DNA of 64,000 nucleotides from Varroa destructor (Eukaryota; Arthropoda; Arachnida; Mesostigmata; Varroidae): positions 22,434,020-22,498,019 of the forward strand of contig NW_019211459.1 of NCBI RefSeq assembly GCF_002443255.2. Direction: 5' to 3'. The position numbers and the translations under genes are program-made. Of the stretch, positions 1 to 13,288 are shown in pieces (position 1 is the stretch's first letter; every line of letters begins with the position of its first letter). The notes beneath the pieces were generated by a model that was not told where the DNA came from, ran no database searches, and saw only the letters and a list, made by a program, of their open reading frames with translations.

Positions 1-3000
1 TGTGACACAAGCTGTAAATCATTTATTTTAAGAGGAAAGAACGGTGGCAGCAGTAGCGTACCAGTTGAACGCGGCGGTTGTGTCGGCGTCAGCGCCAAAT
101 GAAAAAAGTAACACAAATTATAGAAAAACGTGTATGGCTAAATTAGACAGCAAAATACACAAGCTGACTCACACATGTTGAAGAAGCTCATGTAACTATG
201 AGTGTTCTCTAGAAGGGAGGAAAGAGGGTAAGATAGGATTCTTTTCTACAGAAACCATAACTTTTATCAGGCATATGATGAGGCAGGGACTGACGAGCGA
301 AAGGGAACTCACACGATAAGCAAACAAGCATAGTAAAAATGAAGCGTTTTTCCGCTACAAAAGGTGATTACTGTGTCTCTAATTCTATAATATATTACTT
401 CATTTTCGCTAAAAATAGCCGTATGCGTACGCTACGTTACGTATGCGGTAAAATGTAGATACGCCGATTAGGAATTTAACTCGGTGTTTGTTTCTCCTCT
501 AATTCCCGGAAGTACGTGTGTGTGGAGTTTGTATAAAGTTATTTATTAAATAGTAAAGTTGACGAGCTGCTCGGTAAGTGAGGTGGGCACATCCAGAGAA
601 AGACTTCAGCCTGGGATACTAGGCTAATTTTCGTGAGTGCATCGTGCGGCTAGAGACATGGGTGGCAAATGACTGTCTGCATCTGCACAGCTATAAAAAA
701 ATCGTACGAATATGGACAGATACCTGGGCATGTGAGTCAGTTCGATTTATTTCCACCCATTTGATCCTCATACTCTGCTATCTACATACATAGAGGCACA
801 TAGTTGCGAACTATCACATGTTTATCACATGAAAGTGGCTATTGCTTTTTGTCTGACACTTCTGCGGTATCGTGGCGAGTTTGTGGGTTTTGCAGGCAAC
901 TACAAGTAACATTGCCCAATGTTGCCTGCTTGGCCAGGGATCTACGGGATGATTATGTGAAGCGCTGTGGTCGGCTGTCCTTCGCAAGAACTCATTATAG
1001 GCAAACATTTATATTAAGCATTCACTTTTAAGGTCGATTGCAAATAAAAAAATATTCTTTAACTGTTGAGCTAATGAGTCTTCATGTCCATTCTGGTGAC
1101 TGCGGTTTCTGCTTAATTCTTATTTTGAAACATTTCTATTATGCACCATGTAAAACATCGTCGTCGGTATCTGTACCAAATGTTATTGCTGTTTGTCGTT
1201 TATCTCCTGTCCCTTTAGTTTGCCTTTTATTCTTTCAATTAGATCGATGCATGCCATAAGCACAAGCCAGACATCATAAACATACCACCAGAAGGAAAAG
1301 CCAACTCGCTTTTCGTTCATCGAGATAGTACTCTTGAGCTCAGCTGTCGACTTATCCGGCTTCTTTGACGATTCTATTCATTGGTTCCCGGTAACATCGA
1401 CAACAACACTTAGACCGGGCCGGATGCTATTCTAGCTAGCAATCTGATCAGCATTAACGGTTGCTGTTCTTATTGCATCACAGCCCAGAAGCGAACCCGT
1501 TCATTTCCAGGCTGTTTACAAGCCACTGAAGAAGCTCTGACAAAAACCACTTCAGAGCTAAAATGGCTACAGCGAATGATCATCTCATCATCAACGAGGA
1601 GGCTGGCGATGCTATAATCACCGTCTCTTGTGGCGATGGGAATTTTTCCTTACTGCTTCCGGCTTGTTTCAGTTTAATCGTCAGTTGACTTTGAAACTCG
1701 GAACGACCTTAAGGGAGATATAAGTAAAAATTGAATTCAACCTATTTAATACCAGAGGCAATGGTATGGCAGAGAACGAAAAAGTAGGTTTAGCTCCCTC
1801 GACCAAAGTCGTTTCATATATGTTGTTATAATAACACCATAGTTAGCACGTTTACCGAACATTTTAAGAGCTGTGGGAAATTTCCGTGGATATAACGAAC
1901 ATCACTAAAGAAAGGATAAATAAGGACACATATTACAGCTGGATAGTACGGTATTGGGCTCTACCGGCGTTTAGCGATGCGTGTTCCACTACCGCACTCT
2001 CTGTACTCACTCCGAAGCTACTGTTGAATAGCTGTCGGCAGATGTTACCGACTTTTACGTAGAACACATAGTATGACTAATGAACCATGTTTAAAGTGAT
2101 AACATGCGAAGATCATTAAAAAAAAAAGCGATGGGTGTCAATCGAACGATTTCATAGACGAATCATCATCTACTTGGTTCATTGAAATATAGTACAATAA
2201 ACAAAATTAGAGATATCGCAAGAGAGCAAGATCCCGGCTGGTGATTGGTTTAAACTAGCAAGCGACTAGTCGATCCCATGAATGTATATAAGGACCTTGT
2301 GAAGCCGAATAGGTACCCCCGAGGGTCGTGTACTTATATATTTGGGTTCAGCCGGAGTTAGCCTAAAAACGCTGTCTTTCTATTTTGGCGTGTGCAGGCA
2401 CGTATGTGAAGTATGTTGTCAGGAGCAAATGTTAATGAAAACCTAGGAACATGACTGTAACTCAAAATATACAAAGTACTGACCAAGGAACTATTTTGCT
2501 TCGAGGAATACATATAGTAGTGAATTGTGATGCGAATCAGCCACCGCGAATTGACTAATAGCGTGCACCCTCTTGCCAGATAAAAGAACCTGAGATACAT
2601 GGCATGTAATGCGCAATATCAATCCATCAAAAAGCAGTGACCGCCCACCCCCAGCAATTGATATTTCAGACCTACTCTTGAAGTTCGCGCGTTTTGACAT
2701 CGACGCGACGCGACGCGATTCTATGATACATTGTTTCCTGCCATACCTATCAGTGCTAATCATATGGCTGGGTCTGTAGAAGGAAAGTCTCTTGCGGTGA
2801 ATATACATATATTTCATTGTTAAAGAGAAAGCGCTCTCGCGTTCCCTGTAGCCATCTTTGGAAAAACGGCGCAAACAAGCTTTTCGTCAGCCCATAGAAC
2901 TAATTAAAAAAAGAAGACACAACTAACTAGGCAGTTAGCTAGAATATCATGCGTTCAACTGAAATTCTCCCATTCATGGTTCGTTCGTTCTTACGCAGCA

Positions 3001-6000
3001 GGAGATAGAAGAGGGCCGGTCAAAGAAAGACAGAAGAAAACGAAGGGTGGATGAACGCTTTTTGCAGAGCCCGAAAACGAACAACACTCGTCCATTCTCT
3101 CCAGATGGCCGAAAAGCAAAGATACCGTTTGCCCCCTGCAGATTTTACAGTGAGCTAAAGTTTTTCATCCCATTGTTAAGGAAGATAATAAGCAAAATGA
3201 TCCTACGTGTAACCGCGAAGCCCATATGATGGACCTAGCTACGAGCTTGCAGGCAGACTCGGAGCTGAAACCTTTGCAACTAGATGTCTTCACTCCTCTA
3301 TTTAAAAACTTCTACAACTGTCAATCCAGCATTTATCTCGGCTCGCATAGCTAAGCAAATTTCCAACTCAAGGATACGTTGTGGGTCCTTGTCAGTCAAG
3401 GTAGCATACAACACTTTAGTGAGCCGGCAGCGAGCTTATATCATTCATGCTAGAGTTTACCTTTGTTTGCGTGGAGCTCAGACAAGTTTCTCGCGTTTCA
3501 TGTTTACCTCAAACTTTAATACTTTGGTTTATATGGTAATCGTTCCTCGCGATCACTCAAAATGAAAATCTACTTAGGACACTGGCTGGAAGAATTAGTT
3601 TTATATGTCTCACATGCATTATATGTTCGGCTGATTGAAGTCAAGCGTATTGGTGTTCTTTGGCAAACCAGTAGTGATCCTTCGCACAACAAAAAACCAA
3701 AATTTTATATCTATAAAATTTTTGTCGAATAATTAAGATGTGTTTGACACCCTGCAATGCATATTTATTAATAATTTTATACAGAGGTTTAAAAGTGTAT
3801 AGTTAGCTAAATATATGATATAATAATTGTTTTTGCTGGGTTGCCTTTCATTACATAATCTGCTACTATATGATTATATGATTTATTCTTCTGCGACTAT
3901 GCCTTAGAAATAAAAATATGTATGAACATATGAATAGCGTACTTCACACAATCAGATTACCGTGAAATTGTTAAACGCGGTTTGATCACCTTAGATTTTC
4001 AAAAAAAAACTCTGTATCACTCCAAAGTTAAGCTACCAATTCAATCCAATAACCTCAATAATCAGCGGAATTAGCCAATTTTCATATACTACCATGAACT
4101 TTAACAATCACTGCAAAGTGTAACCACATCGCGTAATATTGACATGCATGCAGCATTAAGGATCCTGAACTGCAGGCCGTCAACACCCGGGATCCCAATG
4201 CTTACACATACAATAGGACAAACTCTTGGCATAGGTACTCCTCTGCGCAGGAATATGTAACAACGTCGAAGTGTTTCGACCGGGGCGGCGACGCGAACGA
4301 GAAGGCCTGCCGGCTTACCACTAAACCATAACAGCATCCGCTTTGGGATCAACGTCAGCCTTACCAGACTGTGCAGTTCCGTTTGCCATGTATTTTATGG
4401 TGCCATACATATATATATGGAGATCTGCGTGTACCGATGATTATAATCTTGAGATGACTGTCTTGTCGATCATCAGCATCATCTCTCACAGCGGCGTCAA
4501 TACAGTCAATAATCAAATGGACAGAATGTAACAACAGCGGCGGGCGCATCCCTATAGCTATATCCACGTTAGTTGGTGCCGGCTGTTCGCGTCAGCTGAG
4601 CGCGTTTTGTGTCTTGCGTTTTGTGTGTTTCCTGCACCGTGACCGTTTACAAAATGAAAAATTGCCTCGGCCAAAATTGGTGGCTAGACACCTCGGCAAC
4701 CGGGCCGGTAAACTTGGCCATTCTTTCGACTTTTTTTTTTTCGTTTCGCGACGTTTTTCCGGACCTCGCTCCCTTTTTTCCTCTCCATTATGTGAGAATA
4801 AAGCAGAACGAAACATAGAAGCGTGCGCCGTTCCGTGTTTACTAGTCCGAGCAAAAAATCAGATCGTTTCAAAACATTCTTTTGGACCCAAACCGGCACA
4901 GAAAGCTCGCGTCAGGGTCAGTTGCGTTGCCGTCACGTCGAGTTGAAGCCGATCAGTTTTCCACCAGGAAAAATGATCAGTTTATAGAGGCTTGATCATT
5001 CTTTCTAGAGCTGCTCTATTTCGAAGCATTTTCGTCTCCGTGCTTTTCCTTTTGTCTCCATGTATCCCTTTTAGATAGCATGCATAAATAAACAGGCTAT
5101 GCCGATAGATGTATTCAGGTAATTATATGTATGAATGGATAGTGGTAGATAAAGACTGTGAAAAATTGGATCAAGAGTGATTCTAATTGTTTCGAGACAA
5201 CGGTGAGCCAGTGATGATGAGCCAATCTATGTTTAAAATAACAGTATCGTCCGCATACAGCTGACCGATCCGTTGAAAAGATCCAAGTTATGATTCCATC
5301 GTGTATTATAGATTAACAAATAAATACCAACTTCGACCATCACGGACCAGCCACCCAATAACTCTGCTGACGTGACTCACACTTCAATTATATAGCCCGT
5401 AGTTCCAATTTAGTGCGATGAAAAAACAGGTACAAATGGGAAGGGTTGTATTTATCTTTTGAATCAGAACACTTTAAGCCAGCAATGGTTTTTCTTTGTA
5501 GAATACGGTGTCAACTCCGCATTGTATATGATTGCGGTATATGCGAATCCAAAAGTACAGGTATAGTAAGATTATGACATTCGTAAATTGATACAAATAT
5601 TACTGTGATTTTTATCATTACTTTAATAGCGAAGCTAAGTTAGTAAGCACATTGAGTAAAAGCAGTGAAAAACGGTAGACGTCCGCGTACATGATAATAG
5701 ACTCTTTACTTAATAAATATGCGGAAAAAAAAATTAAATTTTACTTGCATTACCATCGCCTTCTTGTCTAATGGGTGCAATAATTATATTTATAATTAAA
5801 AATTAATAATGTGTGCAGTACACATTGTGCAGGACACGTGTACAAAATAAATTTTCGATTTCTATCGACGATTCGAATTGACTTCGTAGCTTTTCCTCTT
5901 CCTGATCAACTATCTGTGCGTACCATTGGGCTTTGTGATCAGCAAACCCAGTGGGCGAGCCCTTAGTAACGATGTGTATTGTTATGTTTTAGGACAGAGC

Positions 6001-7798
6001 TATACCCTGGCATCGCGACGGGTCTTGCGAATCACGCCTCTAACGTTGACCATCTGTTCGATCGGATCCTACCAATGATTTCGATGAGAAAGTTATTAAA
6101 TTATTGAACCAAAGCTACTGTTGCTGCTATTGTTAGAAAGTAACTACATATGAATCTCGCAATAATGAAAGACGTTTAAAGCCCAATGAAGCTTGTGATA
6201 TCATCATTGCTGCTACGATAGAGTTGATGGCCTATGTTTCTATGTTAGAGCTAAACATGACTTTCTCTGAGATGTAGGTGTTAATGGTTCAACGAATCTC
6301 GGAAACTGGCTTATGGCTTGACAAATTTATTTTTTTCTTCATATGCTTCAAGAAACGTGCATGGTATCTCTTCGGTAATCACGGCGGGCTTATTAGGACT
6401 CGAGTGAAATGCTGAGGAATTTAATCACACTGTTATGCTCTGAAACTTTTCCCAAAGGTATAATTTAGATTTAATTCCGCGGACTTCTGGAAAATATCTT
6501 TTGTGCTCGAAATTCGTGAAAAATATGCCAAAGAAAAACAACCTTCACTCGTCTACTCATCGAAATGCCAGGCAATTAACACAGCTTCCTGAATATTTTT
6601 CGAGTTGAAAGCGTATCACATACAGAACATGGAACGCAGTTTATCTGGCGCAGGACTACAGCGACCCATGATATTGTATTAAATGGACGAATGATCCATA
6701 GTTCATTCGCCATCATCTATTCATGATAAATTTCGAGAAGAGGAAGAAGACTCCGTCGGTTCCATCATACCCCGACAGCTTTCAGGGCCCCACGTCTTTT
6801 TTTCGTGGTCGCATTGATCACGAAGTGTGAACCTAACAAGTACCTGCATTAGCTTGTTCCTTCTATGTTCCTAGACGCGACAACTGTCGTCGGCTGGCAG
6901 TACTTTACCATAGCAATCCAAACAATCCAAGCTGAATGTTCTAAGTGCAGGATCAGCGGCCAGCTTGAGTGGTATTCTGAATCGAAAACCAGAACATCGT
7001 TTTCTTCTGTACACCTTTTCCTTTGTACTGATACCGCTACAAATATGCGATGCAATATAGTTGTGCTCTCCTATAAACCAGGAACTAGAAGCTGGAAATG
7101 TCCCGTAGTTTTCTCCATATTATAGATAGAGTAAACATTTTTCAACAACCTCTTCCTACATTGTCTTTTTGACTCTTGGGAGTGTAATCACCGTCAAGTC
7201 TGCTAAGATCAGCCGACCAACACTATCATGGTTTCTGCGTTTTACTAATATCTCTCTCTCCCTTTTTGTCCCGGACTACTACGCACTCTTCGCGCTGTTG
7301 ATAATATTTTCGCGCAGACAGGAAAAATAACACAAATTGGATTTTCATTTTATCTTATTCTATTTGGATCGTTATTCCACTTGTCGTCCGCTGACGCACA
7401 TTAGAAATGGCCGACGCACCTTCTTTGCGCGTCCGTGTGTAGATGTAATAGGCCTAATACAAACCACAAATAAAAACGACGATTACGAGCAGAAAGCAAA
7501 GGGCCAACAGGGAAAAGACGACGGAATGCTAGAGTTCTAAAATGTAGAAACAATGTTTACCCTTACAAACAGTGTGTGAGGACGACTTGCCGTACGATAA
7601 ATGTATACGAGCGGATAGACGGGCAATCAGACAGACGGCCGAACGGAGTGCAGAGTGTTTGATGTGTTTGCTTCTCTGCCGTCATCGGAGCCAGTCAGCC
7701 AACCAGCAGTAGCTTCTGAAACATCTTCGGCAGCGCAGCCATAATCAACGGCTCACGGGCGATTCGCGGCGTATAACAGCAACAGCGTCAAAGCCATT
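1..7798. other. No supported gene
   Basis: AT-rich DNA with scattered short frames lacking protein-like content or credible splice sites. The longest (2874-2491, minus) reads as chance. Only the tRNA-like fragment near 4.3 kb stands out, and about 7620-7798 looks like a CpG-richer leader. Confidence 0.6.
4250..4335 (-). repeat. tRNA-like internal promoter, possible SINE head
   Basis: The minus strand has TGGTTTAGTGGTAAG, a perfect A-box pattern. About 45 nt later comes CCCGGTCGAAAC, a weak B-box. It does not fold as a full tRNA gene. A tRNA-derived SINE fragment is possible; no second copy was seen in the window. Confidence 0.2.
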
Positions 7799-7862
7799 AT
7801 GGCTTTCCCATCAAAGCACAAAGTTCGTGTTGTTTGTGCCGATACCGGTGAGGCAGTAAAAG
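7799..7862 (+). CDS. Candidate first coding exon of an unidentified gene
   Basis: ATG at 7799 follows a CpG-rich leader-like stretch (about 7620-7798). It opens 21 codons, beginning MAFPSKHKVRVVC and ending TGEAVK, then a donor-like AAAAG|GTAAAC. I could not link it to a downstream exon with a matching phase. The frame is short, so this could be chance. Confidence 0.25.
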
Positions 7863-10800
7863 GTAAACGATGCACTATAACACACGCACGAACCGACAAG
7901 AAACGCTAGACTTGCACTTAGATGGAACACAATGTTTTGATCTGCACTACGGAGCGTTCGGTTGCCTGCCGGCGGGTCGGCCAGGTCCTTTGTGCCCTCA
8001 TCGAGCCTCTCCAGCCAACCGACTTCAGAAGCTGGTCCCGGGAGAAATACTAACACTGGTCCGAGTTCTGCAGCCGAGACATTACATGCGCACGACATAG
8101 AGGCGTCAATAAAGACTACGTAGATATGGAGTTGGCTGCTGTCTTGACTACGATACCAAAAACACAAGAACCGCAGGAGTATCAACATGCTTGTAAGGCT
8201 CTCAAAAATAGTCCAAGTAGAAAAGGCCAAAAAAAACCTTTAGACTTTAGCCAAGCAGCCGAATATCACTGGTATGCTGTCTGATCAAACGATCCACCAA
8301 TTCCACTAGCTTTGTCATTGATAATGAGGATTGTTCTAACTGAATATTTTCTTATTGTCATGGGTAGCAAGACGGAGGGCATATCAAGGACTATTGAGCA
8401 ATTAGTTTACTGGACCATACCCTTAAACTTAAATTATGTTCGACTGACTGTAACAAAAAAATGGGCGTAAAGGCGCTGTCTGAGCAGTTTCTGATTCGAG
8501 CTTCTTTAAGCGCTTGACCTTTAAATGTTAGGAAGTTTATGGCATCAGTTTATATATGTGGTGTATCTAGACTAACCATTTGAAAGCTATAATTAATATA
8601 TTCTAAGCATCCAATTTGTGTTTCTTGAGGCGATCGCTTACGTTGCGATCCATGCGTCTCATTGATAATAAAACAGTGCGCAAGTCGACTAAGTCAGGAA
8701 TCTAAATATCTTACCAAGCTGGATTTATGCGTAGACATGAATCTTTTCTATTAAATGCTAAGAATTCCCATATAAAGGATATTAGAGATTTCTGGACGTT
8801 TCGCATTTTGGGTGACGGCCTTTTAAGGCCACCTGCGAAAACTGTGACGAGTACCATTTTCCGATACCACCACATAGACCTATATAGGGCTGTAGGAAAC
8901 ATGAAATAATAGTCATCATTTAATTGATTCCAATTGTGAAAACAGCGTCACATTCTTGATAAAGTGTTAGGAAAAATGAATATCTCCCTCCCAGGATCAG
9001 GTTTTTCTTGACTTATTTCTTGTTTTTCTATTTATTTATCTAGATAAGTACATTCGTTTTAGTCATCACTTACATAAGTATGTATAGAAAGGACGATGCC
9101 TTATCAGCCTGAAGGCATACTATCATGATGCGTTCTGTCATTTCTTGCTTTGCTTTCGTTCTGGTATTACAAGGATCCTACATCATAGGCTAGCTGATGT
9201 TAACAGTCATGACAGATCGTAGCTACATTAAGTCGCGGATACTATGCTATACGACGTAGGAGTATGCACTTCCGTTGGCCTAGGCTCAGCTGATTGCCAA
9301 GTTGACATTAACTAGCTGTTCTGTTATAAATTGTATAACATTTGTCCCGTTCGAGTTTCTGTATAACTAAAAGCCTCCTCCAAAGAAAACAGAATTGAGC
9401 TTTTTATTGTTATTATTACCTTTGGTGACCCCGCCCTAGTCTTGTTTATTCAAACTCCCCTAACCTTCAAAAAGTCGGAGGCAGCAAGCTATAACAAGCT
9501 AGGGGAGGCTGATCTGTCTTTCTGTATGTCCCCGCTACGAACAAACCACCGTCTTGGGTCGAGCCTAATATACGAATATCACAGTCACCAAACCTGATGA
9601 CAGCAACAGAACTTTAACTTGTTGTACGTACAATAGCTCGATAAATTGGGCCCGGTCTACCGTCTGCGACTTTTTGACCAGGTTCAGTTAGAATAGACCT
9701 ATGAACCAAAAACCTCATCAACCAAAGCAGGAGTGCGTGTCTGGAGCCACAATACAACCGCGTCCTGCATTTCACTCAGTAGCTCGTATGTATGTGGAAT
9801 TAGATTTGGCGGCTATTTCGACAGCTCTCTGGGTACGATCAGCTCAACGGGAGGGAACTCCTCATTAAAATACACGCAGATCGTGTCTGTACTATTTCAC
9901 TCTCTGAAGTCGATACTGGTCCGGAAACAGCTGGAGCTGGAGGTAGCGCCGCAAATGAAGTCAGACCTATGCAAAACGCTGTGATGTGTCTAAACACTGT
10001 GGATTCTGTGACTGTTTGACCTGTAGCAGTCGTAAAGTCTAGAAAATGCGCTTTGGTTTGAGCATACCTTTAAACTAAAGACGTACGAAGAATAAGTAAA
10101 TAACAAGGATACACAGGTACGTTCTATTCAGCATCTTAGTGTGACATACGTATCTTACAATTGTTTACCGCCATATAAAAGCCCAGTCAGCCGGAGCTGA
10201 TACTCGCGCCAAGATTTGCAAGAGGTTTTAATTTACCTTCTGCTCTCCGTTATTTCTTCTGATTTCTGTTTGCGCTAGGCGACAATATTCTATGTTAAGC
10301 GTAACAGACTTCGATAGCAAAACAAATTTAGCAAAACAAACACGAAAGACGTGCATAGTTGCCTCTTGAAATGCACTCATTTGGAAAATGGACAGACTAC
10401 ACCGGCCGTTTTATATTCCGGTTCAAGGGTGGCAAAGAGGACAGCATGCATGGGTCACTTAGTAACTAGGTGCCGCACAAAATCGACCTATAACTCCGGC
10501 AATCCTGATCGACTATACATTGAACGTGTTCTCTCATGCATACAAAATAGCACTATGTAACGACTATTTCCCCAACCCAGATTCCCGTTCTGCCATTTCT
10601 CTTTATTCCCATCTCTTTTCTTATTTGTCGACTGCGTGCCTTCGCTTAGTTTCAGTTAAAGTTGTTTGCCGCAGCTCTATCGGCGTGATTTATCAATACA
10701 TCGATAGATATAGTCGCTATGTTTCAATGAACGAGTCGAGAAGTTACCCCGCTCTTTCGTCCTTTTCTGCATCGATAAAAGTCTTTTGCTCAAGAGAATA

Positions 10801-12165
10801 AAACAGACTCGTCCAAGTTGTGTATAGCTGTGTACGCTGGTGTCCACCCGTGATCTTCCTTCTGAACTCAGCCCAACTTAGTCTGATCAGTTTGCAATCG
10901 GATCTAGTTATGAACCAAGCCGAGTCAGTACCGAAGCCTATCTATCTCGTTGGCGAAAAGTGAATCAACCAACATACCTTCACAGATCTACTGCTCTAGC
11001 TGTACCGTGACTGACCGAACCCAGCCCAGCCGCAGGCTGGGGTCGAGACAGTCTTTCGTAAGCTGGCGACAGTCACCACACGCAAAGTTTCTCTTTGCAG
11101 CCAAATTCGTTGTCGCTGCGGTTGCCGAATACCTGCTTGCCTACCAGCCTACTTATCTATCTCTTCGATGAGCAGCAGCTACAACCCATTCTTCGTCATC
11201 GTCTTCGTCATCGTTTCCATCACAGTCATCATCAGCACCACCATAATCATTACGGCCATCCCTAGATCTTTCTCGTCGTTTCTCTACTCAACGCCGAGCA
11301 GCACCCGACCGATAGGGCGAACAACGTGCGAGCAATTTAGCAGCACAGCCTCTTTCGGCTTTCTCAACAAGCAGCAGCAGCAGCACCGAAGATCAGCCAA
11401 CGGCCAGCCCCTGACTCGCTAAACCAGAGGACTAGCGGCTTTCTCCGCAGTCGATCGCTGTCTTGTTCAACACTCGAGGCTATCCGAACGCGGGCAGCAG
11501 TGCGAGCACCCGCAAGTACCAGCTACCTGGACCTATTCGACCGAGTCCTGCGCTGGCCTCTGTGTCAGTGAGGGTGTCCCTATGTACAAGTTAGCATGTG
11601 TACCTATCTGGATTTACTTGTGTGTGTATGTTGTTATACGATTGCGCGTATAGCGACGGCCGGCGAATCTTTAACTCCGTCAAATCAACCGAACGTACCT
11701 GGCCCGACGACCATTCGAATCGTTCGCGCTGCCGTGCTGCTATAGCAACAGGAGTAAAGGCAGCTCTGTCCGTTGACTGTTGCAGCTGTTGTTGATGCTC
11801 TTGACGGCGGCGTCGCTATTGCTGCTAATCACCGCTGCTCTACAGCATGGCGCTTTCCTCTTGCTTAGGTTAACACCGTCTACAACGTTAGCGGCAAACA
11901 GCAGCTCGAAAACGCTTGAGAAATATAGACGAACCGACAGTCGTCTTCAGCAGGCACAGCCCTTGAAAGTCTTTTGAAGCGATGATCGGCTGGGTCTGCT
12001 TGATCCTTCTCAGTTACTCGTTTGCGTTTGCTTTGCTGCCTAAGTATGTATAGGCTGGGTGTAGGATATAAGCGGTTGTTGCTACCGCAATTTGGTCCTC
12101 TTCTATTTTTTCACAGCCTGAGTTTTCAGTAGAAGCAAAGACCAACGAAGAGACCATACCCCGGA

Positions 12166-12177
12166 GGGGGGGGGGGG
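12166..12177. repeat. G12 homopolymer
   Basis: Twelve G in a row in a CpG-richer block; may form quadruplex or slipped structures. Confidence 0.9.
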
Positions 12178-12318
12178 AGGCAGGCGTACGGCTGGAGATG
12201 ACGAAGCTTCACATAGCGTAAAGGAAGAAGCAACTGCAGCAGATCCATACCTCGGCATTAAAATCAGAAGGAAGGCATTCAGTAGGGCCTCCGCAAAGAT
12301 TGTTGCTGCTGTCCGTCC

Positions 12319-12648
12319 CTAGTATCTAGCCTCGCGCTCGCTAGTGAGCGACGAGATCTCCTTCAGCTTCAGCAGTAGCTGCTGTTTGTGCGGCCGCTGA
12401 GATATAACCAACTCTCCCCGCCCTACGTTTCGTGCTTCGGAGACATCCGGAGCAAAGAACGTCGAAGCGGACCGCGTGGCCATGTTAGCCTCAGCTAAAA
12501 TTCGTACCGAAACTACAGAGGAACTGGTGCGCATTCTCTGTATGCTGCTACCGAGGGACATGCTGCATGAGGAACAATCCACCCGTAGGCTGCCTTTGAT
12601 ACGCTTGCTATTTTGTCGCCACCAACTACGGAGTTCCTTGACAAACAA
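12319..12648 (-). CDS. Unassigned open frame, 109 aa; possible 3' coding exon
   Basis: It contains ELRSWWRQNSKRIKGSLRV and ends PHKQQLLLKLKEISSLTSER then EARY and a stop. An acceptor-like TTATATCTCAG precedes the CGGCCGCAC that starts the last segment. The opposite strand (12380-12665) is also open with protein-like content, so the coding strand is not settled. No family recognised. Confidence 0.25.
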   Translation of the reverse strand: MFVKELRSWWRQNSKRIKGSLRVDCSSCSMSLGSSIQRMRTSSSVVSVRILAEANMATRSASTFFAPDVSEARNVGRGELVISQRPHKQQLLLKLKEISSLTSEREARY

Positions 12649-13268
12649 AGAAGGACCAATGATCTAGGTTGTTTCTTACCTACTACGACTGTTCAGAGAG
12701 TCCTTGAAGCAGCGTCGGCAGCGGCAGTGGGGATTCAATTTCGACCAAGGAATAGTTAGTCGCCGGGGCAAGAGTAAAATAGCGTCAATAGTGAAATCGC
12801 ACTAAGCAAAGGGAAGATACGTGTTGATGTTCGATCGAACAAAGCATTCTTCTTACGGCACTGTACCTATACGATAGCATAGGAAAACAGAGCCTCTAAT
12901 ACAACACAGCTTGATGGCAGCAAATACATGTACATATATAGGTGCCCCTCACTCACGGATCCACACAGAGCGCAGCAGAGAGAAAAAGAAGCTCTTCTTT
13001 TGTTGATCTGAAGGGAAACTTCATGACGGACAAACGACCAATAACAACTATGAGAGACCTGCCGAACTGAGGGAGGTCAACTTACGTTTTTTTTTCGTTT
13101 CTTTTTCTCTGCGTACTACCGTGATCTCTCGAACAAAAGGCAGCCAGGTAGCAAGGACTCAATGTAGGCCCTCGAATCACTACCAGACAACAGTAAAATG
13201 CATCAAACAATTCCATCTTCTACTATAGATATTTTCCAAAATAAAAGTTCTCAACTGTTTGAAACAGC

Positions 13269-13288
13269 ACCAGCAGCAGCAGCAGCAG
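13269..13288. repeat. Short CAG trinucleotide run
   Basis: About six CAG units. A similar run of five lies at 11370-11385. Neither lies in a gene model I can support. Confidence 0.8.

Noticed and set aside
2491..2874. 127-codon minus-strand frame
   Set aside because: Composition and flanks look random; no splice sites or family resemblance.
7811..8230. 139-codon minus-strand frame
   Set aside because: No recognisable domain or splice context. The GC-richer DNA there is open in several frames on both strands.
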